From the NCBI GenBank assembly GCA_947469285.1, contig CANIOW010000014.1, positions 1-64,000 of the forward strand: 64,000 nucleotides of DNA, in the 5' to 3' direction. Shown in pieces: positions 1 to 8,338 of this stretch. This stretch comes from Gammaproteobacteria bacterium (lineage in GTDB: Bacteria; Pseudomonadota; Gammaproteobacteria; Steroidobacterales; Steroidobacteraceae). The first letter of the stretch is position 1. Each line of letters starts with the position of its first letter. The translations under genes and the position numbers were made by a program. A model generated the notes under the pieces. That model made no database searches, was not told the origin of the DNA, and was given only the letters and a program-made list of their open reading frames with translations.

Positions 1-1
1 G

Positions 2-379
2 GGCGAGCAGGAGCTGGACTACCTGCGTTCCCGCTTGGTACACGTGTCGCGGGCAGCGGGCCTAGAGGCGCCGATCGACACCGTCACGGTGCAGGTGAAG
101 GATGCAGCGCGCTTTAGTGCCTCCGCCGCCCGTGCGCGGCAGTTCGGGCTGACCGGCAAACTGCTGATCCATCCCGATCAAGTGCCACTCTGTCATGCCG
201 CCTTCACGCCCAGTGCGGCGGAGCTTGCCCGTGCGCAGCGTATCGTCGCTGAGTTTGCGGTGGCACAGGCAGCGGGTATTGCGGCCTTGCGCATCGATGG
301 GGAGTTTATCGACTACCCGGTGGTGGAGCAGGCGCGGCGCTTGTGCGCATCAGTTCCATCACCAGAATCCCCGCGATAA
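2..379 (+). CDS. CitE-like HpcH/HpaI aldolase/citrate lyase family protein (3' part only)
   Basis: Only the last 125 codons are in the window; the reading frame is open to the left edge. The segment GKLLIHPDQV is the conserved C-terminal signature of CoA-ester lyases of the CitE/malyl-CoA lyase family, followed by the usual ending with DGEFIDYPVVEQARRL. Known members cleave or hydrolyse beta-hydroxyacyl-CoA thioesters (citryl-, malyl- or citramalyl-CoA). The substrate cannot be told from the tail. Its 3' end runs 74 nt into the 3' end of the convergent EamA permease gene. Confidence 0.8.
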   Translation, partial: GEQELDYLRSRLVHVSRAAGLEAPIDTVTVQVKDAARFSASAARARQFGLTGKLLIHPDQVPLCHAAFTPSAAELARAQRIVAEFAVAQAAGIAALRIDGEFIDYPVVEQARRLCASVPSPESPR

Positions 380-1253
380 TCAGCGCCACCCCAAACCACT
401 GTGCCAGGTTCAGCCGTTCGCCGAGCCAGGGCACGGCGATCAGAATGGTGGCGGGGGGGCCCACGGTGCTGACCACGGCGGCCCGTTGTGCGCCTAGCCG
501 CCGCACCCCTTCGGCCGTCATCAGCATGGCGAATACCGTGGCGATGCCGACCAGCCCGAGCAGATAGGGCAGGTCCGCCGGACCAATGGCGGGCGGACGC
601 GCATGGTGGCTGAGCAGGGCATGGACAAACATGCAGCACCCGGCTGAAGTCATGGCCCAGACGGTGAAGGTGGCACTGCCAATGCGCGGCGTCCAGCGGT
701 CGCTGGCAATGAAGTAGGTGCAAGTGGTGGTGGCACACAGCAATACCAGCAGCGCGCCCTTCATGTTGGAGCGGAAGATTTCCAGATCGAAGCCGCTGAC
801 CACCGCGATGATGCCGGTATAGGTGGCGCTCAGTGCCAGCACCACCCGCCGGTCGGGCCAGCGGCGGTAAATCGCGGAATGCGCTATGACCACCATGGAC
901 GGATAGCTGAACAGCAACACGCGCTCGAGGCTGGCATCGATCAAGGTCAGCGCATAAAAGTCGAGCATGGAGCCGATGTAGTAGCACAACAGGCCGGCGC
1001 CTAGCGCCCCCAGCAGCGCCGTTCGCTCGGCCTTAAAGAGTACTGGGCCTACGCGCCACCAGCCCCACAGCCAGAACAGGGGCAGAGCCAAGGCCATGCG
1101 GGTCACCTGCACCGCTTCGAAGGTCCAGCCATGGGCATAGAGCTTCTTGGCGAACAGACCTTTGGTGGCAAAACCCACGGCGCCGAGCATGGCGGCCACC
1201 AGTCCGAAGGCCAGCCCGGTGGGCGGCCCGCGAGGAGGTTGTGGACCGCTCAA
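306..1253 (-). CDS. EamA/DMT-family permease
   Basis: About 315 residues, alternating hydrophobic segments that add up to roughly ten membrane helices in two repeated halves, as in EamA (drug/metabolite transporter) proteins; the second half ends with the typical LAQWFGVALIIAGILVM helix. An inner-membrane exporter of small metabolites is the usual role; the substrate is unknown. I chose the TTG at 1253 because it overlaps the stop of the upstream nitroreductase gene and opens directly into the first helix. The frame stays open further upstream but there it encodes an arginine-rich shadow of the nitroreductase gene. Confidence 0.8.
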   Translation of the reverse strand: MSGPQPPRGPPTGLAFGLVAAMLGAVGFATKGLFAKKLYAHGWTFEAVQVTRMALALPLFWLWGWWRVGPVLFKAERTALLGALGAGLLCYYIGSMLDFYALTLIDASLERVLLFSYPSMVVIAHSAIYRRWPDRRVVLALSATYTGIIAVVSGFDLEIFRSNMKGALLVLLCATTTCTYFIASDRWTPRIGSATFTVWAMTSAGCCMFVHALLSHHARPPAIGPADLPYLLGLVGIATVFAMLMTAEGVRRLGAQRAAVVSTVGPPATILIAVPWLGERLNLAQWFGVALIIAGILVMELMRTSAAPAPPPGSR

Positions 1254-1933
1254 CGGCCCGCGCCGAAGCCGGCGTAAGTGGCGAAGGCGGCCACGGGCTC
1301 GCGGGGAGTGCGAAAGGCATTCACGTGGGCGGCGGGGTCGATATGCCCCAGCGCCATCCCGCAGACCAGAGTGGCTTGCGGGTCGACGCCGCAGTGGGCC
1401 TTGATGGCCGCGTGGTACGGCAGCCACGCGGCCTGTGGGCAGGTGTGCAGGCCGCGCTCACGGGCGGCTAACATAAAACTTTGCAGGAACGTGCCGTAGT
1501 CCAGCCAGCTGCCCTGCGCCAGCGCGGTATCGATGAAAAAGAACAGGCCAACGGGCGCGCCGAAAAAGCTGAAGTTGCGCAGCGCCTCGCGACCGGAAGC
1601 CACGCGGTCGCCTTTCACGATGCCGAGGTGACCATACAGCCCCCAGCCATTGGCGCGGCGGCGGGCGAGATAGGGTTCTGGCAGCGGACTGGCGTAGTAG
1701 AGGTATTCCTGCTCGGGCAGAGGCGCATCGCTGCTCGCCGCGGCAGTCACGGTGGCGATGAGGGCGCGCATGGGTTCGCCCGTGAGTGTGTGCACACGCC
1801 ACGGTTGAATGTTGCTGCCGCTGGGTGCCCAGCGTGCTAGATCCAGTAAGGCCGCCACCTCGCTTTGCGGGACCGGTGTGGGCAGAAATGCGCGCGCTGA
1901 CTGCCGTGTCAGCAGGGCTTGAGTGACGTTCAT
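1250..1933 (-). CDS. Nitroreductase family protein (FMN-dependent)
   Basis: 227 residues, the normal length of a single-domain FMN nitroreductase. The N-terminal RQSARAFLPTPVP and the WAPSGSNIQPWRV segment (residues about 35-47) are the family's FMN-phosphate and dimer signatures. Members reduce nitroaromatics, quinones or enones with NAD(P)H as cytoplasmic homodimers. It overlaps the cysteine hydrolase gene upstream by 4 nt (ATGA) and the permease start downstream, so the three are probably one transcript. The physiological substrate is unknown; the neighbours suggest degradation of a small organic compound. Confidence 0.88.
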   Translation of the reverse strand: MNVTQALLTRQSARAFLPTPVPQSEVAALLDLARWAPSGSNIQPWRVHTLTGEPMRALIATVTAAASSDAPLPEQEYLYYASPLPEPYLARRRANGWGLYGHLGIVKGDRVASGREALRNFSFFGAPVGLFFFIDTALAQGSWLDYGTFLQSFMLAARERGLHTCPQAAWLPYHAAIKAHCGVDPQATLVCGMALGHIDPAAHVNAFRTPREPVAAFATYAGFGAGR

Positions 1934-2607
1934 GCGCGGTGCTGCATTTCAGCCAGTACTTCGTCGGTGCTGGCGACGCGGCCCCACAGGCGGCGGAACG
2001 TCTTCAGCGTGGCGTCTTGCATCTCGTCGCTGCAGGTACCGGTAGCGTCTGAGACCACCACCACGCCGTATTGGCGGTCGCTGGCTTCCATGGCCGTCAT
2101 GCCAACACAGTTATTGGTCGACACACCGGTGACCACGACATGGCGAATCCCCATGCTCTTCAGGTGCGCATCGATTCCGGTAGAGCCGAAGGCGCCCATG
2201 GTGTTCTTGTTCAGGACCAGATCACCCGGCAGCGGTTTGATGGCATCCACAATCTCGTGCTCACGCTGGCCCACCGTGTTGTGGGTGGCAATGAGCCATT
2301 CGCGCAGCTGCACTGGGGCGTCACCATAGTCGGGCAACTCGCAGCCGTAGGTCACATAGATGACGCGGGCGCCCAGCTGGCGAAAGGCCTCTGCCAGACG
2401 CTTCGAGTTCGGTACCACCAGCTGGTCGATCCGCGCGAAGCGGTATTCCGCCTCGTGGAGTGTGCCGGCGGCGGTCAATAGCTTCCCTAAACCATGTTCG
2501 CGACTGCCGCTGGCGTACTGCAGGTCGACGATGACCAGCGCGGTGTCCACCGGCGCCAGACGGAACTGGCGGGTGTAGCTATCAATGTAGGCGGGGGTGG
2601 TCGACAT
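1930..2607 (-). CDS. Isochorismatase-like cysteine hydrolase
   Basis: 225 residues from the chosen ATG. The isochorismatase-fold catalytic triad is visible: Asp28 in ALVIVDLQ, Lys134 in LNKNTMGAF and Cys167 in STNNCVGMTA, with the conserved cis-peptide stretch before the Cys. Because the nucleophilic Cys is present, it should act as an amidohydrolase or ureide/biuret/N-carbamoyl-type hydrolase and not as a true isochorismatase. I start it at 2607, where GAGG lies 5 nt upstream and the family's usual N-terminal spacing is kept. Starts at 2646 or 2688 (TTG) are possible but run into the preceding terminator. Downstream it overlaps the nitroreductase start. Confidence 0.85.
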   Translation of the reverse strand: MSTTPAYIDSYTRQFRLAPVDTALVIVDLQYASGSREHGLGKLLTAAGTLHEAEYRFARIDQLVVPNSKRLAEAFRQLGARVIYVTYGCELPDYGDAPVQLREWLIATHNTVGQREHEIVDAIKPLPGDLVLNKNTMGAFGSTGIDAHLKSMGIRHVVVTGVSTNNCVGMTAMEASDRQYGVVVVSDATGTCSDEMQDATLKTFRRLWGRVASTDEVLAEMQHRA

Positions 2608-2686
2608 GGCGGCCTCGGCGGTAGAAGGGGATGTTTGTCCGGACATGTTAGCCAAAAATCCACCCGCCTGTATGCTCGCTTTAGAC

Positions 2687-2714
2687 AAAAAAAGACCCGG
2701 CCGAAGCCGGGTCT
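2687..2714 (-). terminator. Rho-independent terminator of the TonB receptor gene
   Basis: A 9-bp perfect stem (AGACCCGGC with GCCGGGTCT) with a TTCG tetraloop on the minus strand, followed by a run of seven T. It lies 46 nt beyond the receptor stop codon and points leftward. Confidence 0.9.
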
Positions 2715-2727
2715 CCTGAGGTCCAGT

Positions 2728-2749
2728 CCACCCCGGTCACCCGGGGTGG
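2728..2749. repeat. Second GC-rich hairpin between receptor stop and terminator
   Basis: CCACCCCGG and CCGGGGTGG form a perfect 9-bp stem with a 4-nt loop. It has no T-run, so it more likely protects the mRNA 3' end or assists the adjacent terminator. Confidence 0.6.
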
Positions 2750-2759
2750 CGGGCGAGTC

Positions 2760-5282
2760 TTACCGGAACTTGTAGCTCAGGTCGACACCGTAAGCTGCGC
2801 CCGTGGCGCTGTGGATGAACGAGCCACCAAACTCGGGGGCCGGAATGACCTCCGCGAGGTACTGCTTGTCACCCAGGTTGCGGCCCCACAAGGTGGCGTC
2901 CCAATGGTCGTTGCGCAGGCTGATGCGGGCATTGACGAGCTGGTAGGCATCCCGCTTGGTCTTGGAGAAGTCGCCGGGGGCACCAAACAGTGTTTCCACC
3001 GCATTGCCCTGTACCGGGTGGAACCAGGTTTCGCCCAGCGCCGTGCCGTCGACCCGCACCACCAGCTCCATGCCGCTCTGGCCCACCGGGTAGGTGAACT
3101 CGGCGCCCAGGTTGGCGGTGTATTTCGGGGCGTACGGCATCTTGTTGCCAGCGGTGTACGGCCGGCCGGCGTACTGGTCGATTTTGCTATCCAGGACGCT
3201 GGCACCACCGAAGACGGTGAACATGTCGTTCGCCTTCCAGCGCACGTCCAGCTCGGCGCCCTTCAGCGTTACCTTGTCGATGTTGGTGACCACCCGCAGC
3301 AGGCCGAAAGGACCGGCGAAGAAGTTGAAGAACTGCGAGTCCTGCAGCTTGGTGTAGTACACCGCGCCGTTGATCGACAGGTGGTTCTCCAGCAAGCTGG
3401 CCTTGAAGCCCAGTTCCGCTGCCTTGGAGACTTCCTTCTTGTAGTCGTCATTCACATCCGTGAGCGAGGGCGCGGTGGTGACCGTGCCGTCGGCGGCGAC
3501 GTAGTTCAGGCCCGCGTAGTAGGTGGCGATAGTGGCCGCCGAACCTTGCGAGTTGAAGCCACCGCTGCGAAAGCCGTAGCCGTAGGAGCCAAACACCGAC
3601 ACGTCGTCGTTCAGCTTCCAGTTCACCGTCAGCTTTGGCTGCAGCTGGCTGTAGGTCTTGTTGCGGTCCGGGATGGAGGTGACGCCCGGGACGTTATAGG
3701 CCGGGTTGATGTAGCTGTTGCAGCCACTGATGGTGCAGGCCGGGTGACCGAAGGCACCGAAGCCGGGGGTCTGCGGGCCGACGCGCGGCACGTTGTTCGA
3801 GACGCTACGCTTTTCCTGGTCATAACGCAGCGCCAGAGCCACTTCTACGTTGTCTTGGATGTCGTAGTTGATGGACCCAAACACCGCGGCAATCTTGGTT
3901 TTAAAGCTGTCGTCGTACAGCAGGTCGGTGGGGTTCAGGCCACCGGTGGGGACGAAAGCCTGGGCCAGAAAGCCCTGACCGAGGTCGCCGCCCTGGGCGA
4001 CCACCATGCGGCGCTTGATGTCACCGTAGTACACGCCAGCCTGCCAGCGCAGCGGCTGATCGCCGGGCGAGGTGAGGCGCAGTTCCACCGAGACATCTTC
4101 CTGGTCACGCTGCTGGTACTGGTAGCCGTCGCAGGTGGTGGGGCTGTACGGTGGGAGTAGGTCGAAGCCCGGGACGCCAGGGCCGAACTGGTTGGCGTAG
4201 AAGAACGGCGAGGGCAGGGGGCCAGCCGGTGCGGCGGCCACCGAGGCGGCGCAGCCCGGGTTGGCGGCATACAGGCCGAAAGCGGCCGAGGTGCCGTCCG
4301 TCAGAAAGTAGTTTTCCTGCTTGTTGTAGGCGGCGACGGCGGTGAGGGTGCCGAGCGACAGGTCGAAGTCACCCTTAATCGAAAGGTTGGTGTTCTTCTG
4401 CTCGTTCACCGGCTTGATGTTGTTCATGAACTTGAACGTGTGGTCGTTGACGTTCTGAAAGAAGTCCGGGTTGCCGAAGCCAGCGGCAAAGCCCGGCAGT
4501 GCAAAGGCGGCGTTGAAGTTGATGGCGCCCGCAGTGACCTTGGAGACCGAAGCTTTGATGTCAAATTCAGCGGCGTCGCCGACGCTGAACATCAGGCGGC
4601 CCGAACCACCGGTTTCTTCCAAATAGTCCGAGCAGTCTTTGCAGTTCAGCGTGCTGTTGTAGAAGAAGCCGTCCGTGCGGCGGTGGTACACGCCGAGGCT
4701 GCCTGCGGCGTTTTCGCCGAGCGGGCCAGACACGTACAGGTTGCCCTTGAAGGTGCCTTTATTGGCGGCACCCACGCTCACGTCTGCTTCGAAGGTGTCG
4801 GAGGGCTTGCGGGTCGACAGGATGATGGCGCCGGCCAGCGCGTTGCGGCCGTACAGTGCGCCCTGAGGGCCTTTCAGGACTTCGATCTGTGCGACGTTGG
4901 ACAGTTCGCGGTTGAAGGCTTGCGGGTTGGTCTGCAGCACGCCGTCGATGACGAGTGCAAAGTTGGTTTCAGCGTCACGGCCGGTGTTGATGCCGCGAAT
5001 GTTGACCTGCATGTCGCCGACTTCGGCGGTCTGTACGGCGGCCACGCCGGGGGTGAGCGAGATGAAGTCCTGCGGGCGCTCGATGCCGGCGGAGGCGATA
5101 TCGGCAGCGGTGAAGGCCTGCACCGAGGCCGGCACGTCCTTGATGGACTCGGCGCGCTGGCGGGCGGTGACGATCACTTCTTCGATGCCGCCGTTGGCCG
5201 GTTCAGCGGCGTAAGCCTGTGCTGAGCCCAGAACGGAAGCGATGCTGATGGCCAGCAGGCTGGAAAGATGTTGCTTGCGCAT
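2760..5282 (-). CDS. TonB-dependent outer-membrane receptor
   Basis: 840 residues. A signal peptide (residues 1-25, cleavage after AQAYA) is followed by a TonB-box-like IEEVIVTARQR segment. Then come a plug domain (QAFTAADIASAGIERPQDF onward, with GPQGALYGRNALAGAI around residue 145) and a long beta-barrel ending in VDLSYKFR. This is the proteobacterial TonB receptor family that imports siderophores, vitamins, saccharides or other large molecules. The AEEVIVTARQR style of N-terminus is common in expanded receptor sets of Caulobacterales, Sphingomonadales and Nevskiales-like bacteria. Start at 5282: GAGG lies 6 nt upstream. It is a single gene with its own terminator; the ligand is not deducible. 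Confidence 0.92.
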   Translation of the reverse strand: MRKQHLSSLLAISIASVLGSAQAYAAEPANGGIEEVIVTARQRAESIKDVPASVQAFTAADIASAGIERPQDFISLTPGVAAVQTAEVGDMQVNIRGINTGRDAETNFALVIDGVLQTNPQAFNRELSNVAQIEVLKGPQGALYGRNALAGAIILSTRKPSDTFEADVSVGAANKGTFKGNLYVSGPLGENAAGSLGVYHRRTDGFFYNSTLNCKDCSDYLEETGGSGRLMFSVGDAAEFDIKASVSKVTAGAINFNAAFALPGFAAGFGNPDFFQNVNDHTFKFMNNIKPVNEQKNTNLSIKGDFDLSLGTLTAVAAYNKQENYFLTDGTSAAFGLYAANPGCAASVAAAPAGPLPSPFFYANQFGPGVPGFDLLPPYSPTTCDGYQYQQRDQEDVSVELRLTSPGDQPLRWQAGVYYGDIKRRMVVAQGGDLGQGFLAQAFVPTGGLNPTDLLYDDSFKTKIAAVFGSINYDIQDNVEVALALRYDQEKRSVSNNVPRVGPQTPGFGAFGHPACTISGCNSYINPAYNVPGVTSIPDRNKTYSQLQPKLTVNWKLNDDVSVFGSYGYGFRSGGFNSQGSAATIATYYAGLNYVAADGTVTTAPSLTDVNDDYKKEVSKAAELGFKASLLENHLSINGAVYYTKLQDSQFFNFFAGPFGLLRVVTNIDKVTLKGAELDVRWKANDMFTVFGGASVLDSKIDQYAGRPYTAGNKMPYAPKYTANLGAEFTYPVGQSGMELVVRVDGTALGETWFHPVQGNAVETLFGAPGDFSKTKRDAYQLVNARISLRNDHWDATLWGRNLGDKQYLAEVIPAPEFGGSFIHSATGAAYGVDLSYKFR

Positions 5283-5579
5283 GAGAGTCCTCACTTGGGA
5301 AGGTCCGGACGATGGCGCCCGATGGACGAAAGTTAGCCGGTAGGTTGCAGGGTACACCGCCTGCGGTGTGGCTGCAACGCCACTGTATACAATTTAGCTT
5401 AGGCCGAGTTTGAGCAGGTATTTACCACTTCAGTGGCTCACGCCGACGATTGTTGTCATTTCCCAACAGTTGCCGTCCAGTGCAGCACACCGCTGGGCAG
5501 ACTGCTATCATCTGCATCTGCAAAAACAGCGGGGGATCCACCACCCCCACCCCCGCCGGCCGCCGGAGTTTTGGACCCC
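5283..5579. promoter_or_regulatory. Divergent promoter region with an inverted repeat
   Basis: The 297 bp between the divergent receptor and ppc genes must hold both promoters. At 5354-5369 there is a perfect 7+7 inverted repeat, ACACCGC-CT-GCGGTGT, 72 bp upstream of the receptor start, which could be an operator. I see no convincing -35/-10 pair. Confidence 0.4.
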
Positions 5580-8306
5580 ATGTCCATCTATCGCCAGAAC
5601 ATCCAGTTCCCGGCCAAGGACGCGGCCCTGCGTGAGGACGTGCATGCCCTAGGTGGGCTGGTCGGGGAAATTCTCCGCGAACAGGGCGGCACAGAGCTGT
5701 TTGACCATGTGGAGGCCGACCGGGTCGCGGCGATCCGCCGCCGCGAGGGCGACCCCGCCGGGGCGCTGGAGCTGCGTGACCAGACGCGTGGCCGCACCCC
5801 ACAGGCTGCCCGGGACCTGTCCCGTGCCTTTTCGATCTGGTTCCAGGTGGTCAATCTCGCGGAGAAGGTCCACCGCACACGCCGCCGCCGGCAATACCTC
5901 AATGACACGGAGCACCCGCAACCGGGAGGTATCAGCGACTGTCTGCAGCGACTACAGCGCGAGGGATACACCGCGGCCGAAGTGTTGGCGCTGCTGGGCC
6001 AGCTGCATTTGTACCCCGTGTTCACCGCGCACCCGACCGAATCGACCCGCCGCACCATGCTGCGCAAGCAGCAGCGCATGGCAGAACTGATGCTGGAACG
6101 GCTTGATCCTACGTTGACGCCGCCGGAACAGCGCAGCACCTGGGAGCGCATTCGTACCGAACTGACCTCCGCCTGGCAGACCGAGGACCATCCGCGTGAG
6201 CGGCTGACGGTGGCCGATGAGCGCGAACACGTGCTGTATTACCTGGTCGAGGTCATCTATCGCATCGTGCCGGCCTTGTACGAAGAGCTGGCGCTGTCGA
6301 TGCAAAAAGTATTCGGCGAACCGTGCTCGCCGGCCAGCTTGCCGCAGTTCATCCGCTTGGGCTCCTGGGTGGGCGGTGACATGGATGGCCATCCGGATGT
6401 GCATGCCAAGACCTTGCGCGAGACGCTGCGACGCCACCATCAGGTGATCGTCAACGCCTATTTTGGCGAAGTGCAGAAGCTGGCCGAACAGCTATCGCAA
6501 AGTGCCAGCCGCGTCAGTATCAGTGCCGGGTTGCAGACACGCTCGGACGAGTATGGTCAGCGCCTGCCGGGCGTGCAGGGCATGACCCCCTCGCGGCACG
6601 ACCGCATGCCTTATCGCGTGTTCCTCGGTCAGGTGGCTGAACGTCTGCGAGCCAACTACGACGGTCGCCCGCAGCAGTATGAGTCGGTGGCGGAGTTCAC
6701 CGCCGACATCCGTCTCGTCGCCGACAGTCTGGCGCAGCACAAAGGACAGGCCGCGGGCCTGTTTTATGTAGAGCGGTTGCTGCGGCGCATCGATACTTTC
6801 GGTTTTCATGTCGCCACGCTCGATGTGCGGCAGCACACCAGCGTGCACCACGCCGTGTTGGCGCAGGGACTGGCCGACCCCGAGTGGGCCACTCGGTCAG
6901 TAGCCGAACGTGTGGCGCGCTTGGTCGAGGTGCTGGAAGGTGACCGCGGCCCCGTCGCTGCGCTGGATGCCATTGGCTCACGCACGCTGGCGGTGTTCGA
7001 AGCCATGGCGCATTCGCGGCACCGCTTCGGGCGCGAAGCCGTGGGCGAATATTTCATCAGCGGTACCAGTGGCGTCGATGACGTACTGGCAGTGATGGTG
7101 CTGGCGCGCTGGGCGGAGATGACTGATAAGAAGACCGGGCAGTTGGTGCTGGATGTGGCGCCGCTACTGGAGTCGATCGCAGCGCTGGAAGGCGCGGGTC
7201 AGTTGCTCGAAGACCTGCTGGCCTTGCCAGTTTATCGGCGCCATCTGACCGCGCGCGGCGAGCGCCAAGTGGTGCAGTTGAGCTATTCAGACAGCAACAA
7301 GGACGGCGGTATCGCCGCTTCGCGATGGGCTGTGCACGATGCGCAGCAGCAATTGTCGGCGGTAGCGGTGGCGGCCGGTGTAAAGCTCACCTTGTTCCAT
7401 GGCCGCGGCGGCTCGGTCAGCCGTGGTGTTGGCCGTACGGACGTGCTGGTGCGTAGTGCTCCGTCGGGTGTCTGCACCGGTGAGCTGCGCGTTACCGAGC
7501 AGGGCGAGGTGGTCAGTAATGGCTATGGGCTTAAGCCCATAGCGATGCGCAGTTTTGAACAGGCCTTTCATGCCGTCATGCTGGCCAATACGCCGGCGGC
7601 GCGCATCCGTCGCGATGATGCCCCGCATCATGGCGTCATGCGCACCTTGGCTGCCGCGAGCCGCAGCGCTTATCAGCAACTGGTCTATGGCAGTCCCGAC
7701 TTTTATCGCTGGTGCCGGCAGGTGACGCCGCTAGATGCGATCGAGCGCATGCAGATTGGTTCACGTCCGTCGATGCGCGCGGGCGAAGATTCCCTGCACG
7801 GGTTGCGGGCGGTTCCTTGGGTGTTTGCCTGGAGCCAAGCGCGGTTTTTCTTACCGGGCTGGTACGGCGTGGGTGCTGGGCTGGAGGCCACAATTGCCGC
7901 ACACGGCTTGCCGGCGGTGGAGCGCATGCTGGCGCAATGGCCGTTCTTTGGCGCTTTACTGGACGATGTGGAGCAGCAGCTGGCCACCACCGATCTGGAA
8001 ATCGCCGGGTTCTATGCCGGCTTGGCCGAGCCGGGGTTGGCGAATTACCTAGACCCGGTGAGCGCGGAACATGCGCGCACCTTGGCGTATGTGCTGCAGT
8101 TAAAGGGTGAAAGTCGGCTGCTGGATGGCGACCCCACCATCCAGCGCGCCATTAAGCTGCGTAACCCGTACGTGGACCCGATGCACCTAATGCAGGTGGA
8201 TCTGCTGCAGCGCTGGCGCGCTACGGGCCGCGAGGATCGCGACTTGTTTGAAGCGCTCCTGGCGAGCATCAGTGGTATTGCCCAAGGCCTACAAGCCACG
8301 GGTTGA
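5580..8306 (+). CDS. ppc: Phosphoenolpyruvate carboxylase
   Basis: 908 residues, standard bacterial length. It converts PEP and bicarbonate to oxaloacetate, refilling the TCA cycle in the cytoplasm. Visible signatures are VFTAHPTESTRRT with the catalytic His near residue 151, YSDSNKDGG, FHGRGGSVSRG near residue 606 (the usual sequence is FHGRGGxxGRGG), and a C-terminus ending in QATG where many relatives end in NTG. The ATG at 5580 is preceded by GGAG at 11 nt; the frame is open further upstream but that stretch is proline-rich and not conserved in style. The unusual NGYGLKPIA instead of the common FKYG stretch after EQGEVV marks a divergent subgroup. Confidence 0.95.
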   Translation: MSIYRQNIQFPAKDAALREDVHALGGLVGEILREQGGTELFDHVEADRVAAIRRREGDPAGALELRDQTRGRTPQAARDLSRAFSIWFQVVNLAEKVHRTRRRRQYLNDTEHPQPGGISDCLQRLQREGYTAAEVLALLGQLHLYPVFTAHPTESTRRTMLRKQQRMAELMLERLDPTLTPPEQRSTWERIRTELTSAWQTEDHPRERLTVADEREHVLYYLVEVIYRIVPALYEELALSMQKVFGEPCSPASLPQFIRLGSWVGGDMDGHPDVHAKTLRETLRRHHQVIVNAYFGEVQKLAEQLSQSASRVSISAGLQTRSDEYGQRLPGVQGMTPSRHDRMPYRVFLGQVAERLRANYDGRPQQYESVAEFTADIRLVADSLAQHKGQAAGLFYVERLLRRIDTFGFHVATLDVRQHTSVHHAVLAQGLADPEWATRSVAERVARLVEVLEGDRGPVAALDAIGSRTLAVFEAMAHSRHRFGREAVGEYFISGTSGVDDVLAVMVLARWAEMTDKKTGQLVLDVAPLLESIAALEGAGQLLEDLLALPVYRRHLTARGERQVVQLSYSDSNKDGGIAASRWAVHDAQQQLSAVAVAAGVKLTLFHGRGGSVSRGVGRTDVLVRSAPSGVCTGELRVTEQGEVVSNGYGLKPIAMRSFEQAFHAVMLANTPAARIRRDDAPHHGVMRTLAAASRSAYQQLVYGSPDFYRWCRQVTPLDAIERMQIGSRPSMRAGEDSLHGLRAVPWVFAWSQARFFLPGWYGVGAGLEATIAAHGLPAVERMLAQWPFFGALLDDVEQQLATTDLEIAGFYAGLAEPGLANYLDPVSAEHARTLAYVLQLKGESRLLDGDPTIQRAIKLRNPYVDPMHLMQVDLLQRWRATGREDRDLFEALLASISGIAQGLQATG

Positions 8307-8338
8307 ACGCTCGGGGTGCTCAGCACTCCGGGACGTTC
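8305..8338. terminator. Hairpin between convergent ppc and sdaA
   Basis: GAACG/CGTTC outer arms and GGGGTGC/GCACTCC inner arms (one G-T pair) enclose a TCA loop that is itself the sdaA stop codon. There is no T-run, but the position between two convergent genes 13 nt apart suits a shared mRNA end. Confidence 0.4.

Noticed and set aside
2811-4160. A 449-residue open frame opposite the TonB receptor
   Set aside because: It is the antisense shadow of a GC-rich gene: no recognisable domain, biased composition, and the receptor frame has clear motifs.
5433-5579. N-terminal extension of PEP carboxylase
   Set aside because: The extra 49 residues are a low-complexity proline-rich translation of the leader; the conserved enzyme begins at 5580.
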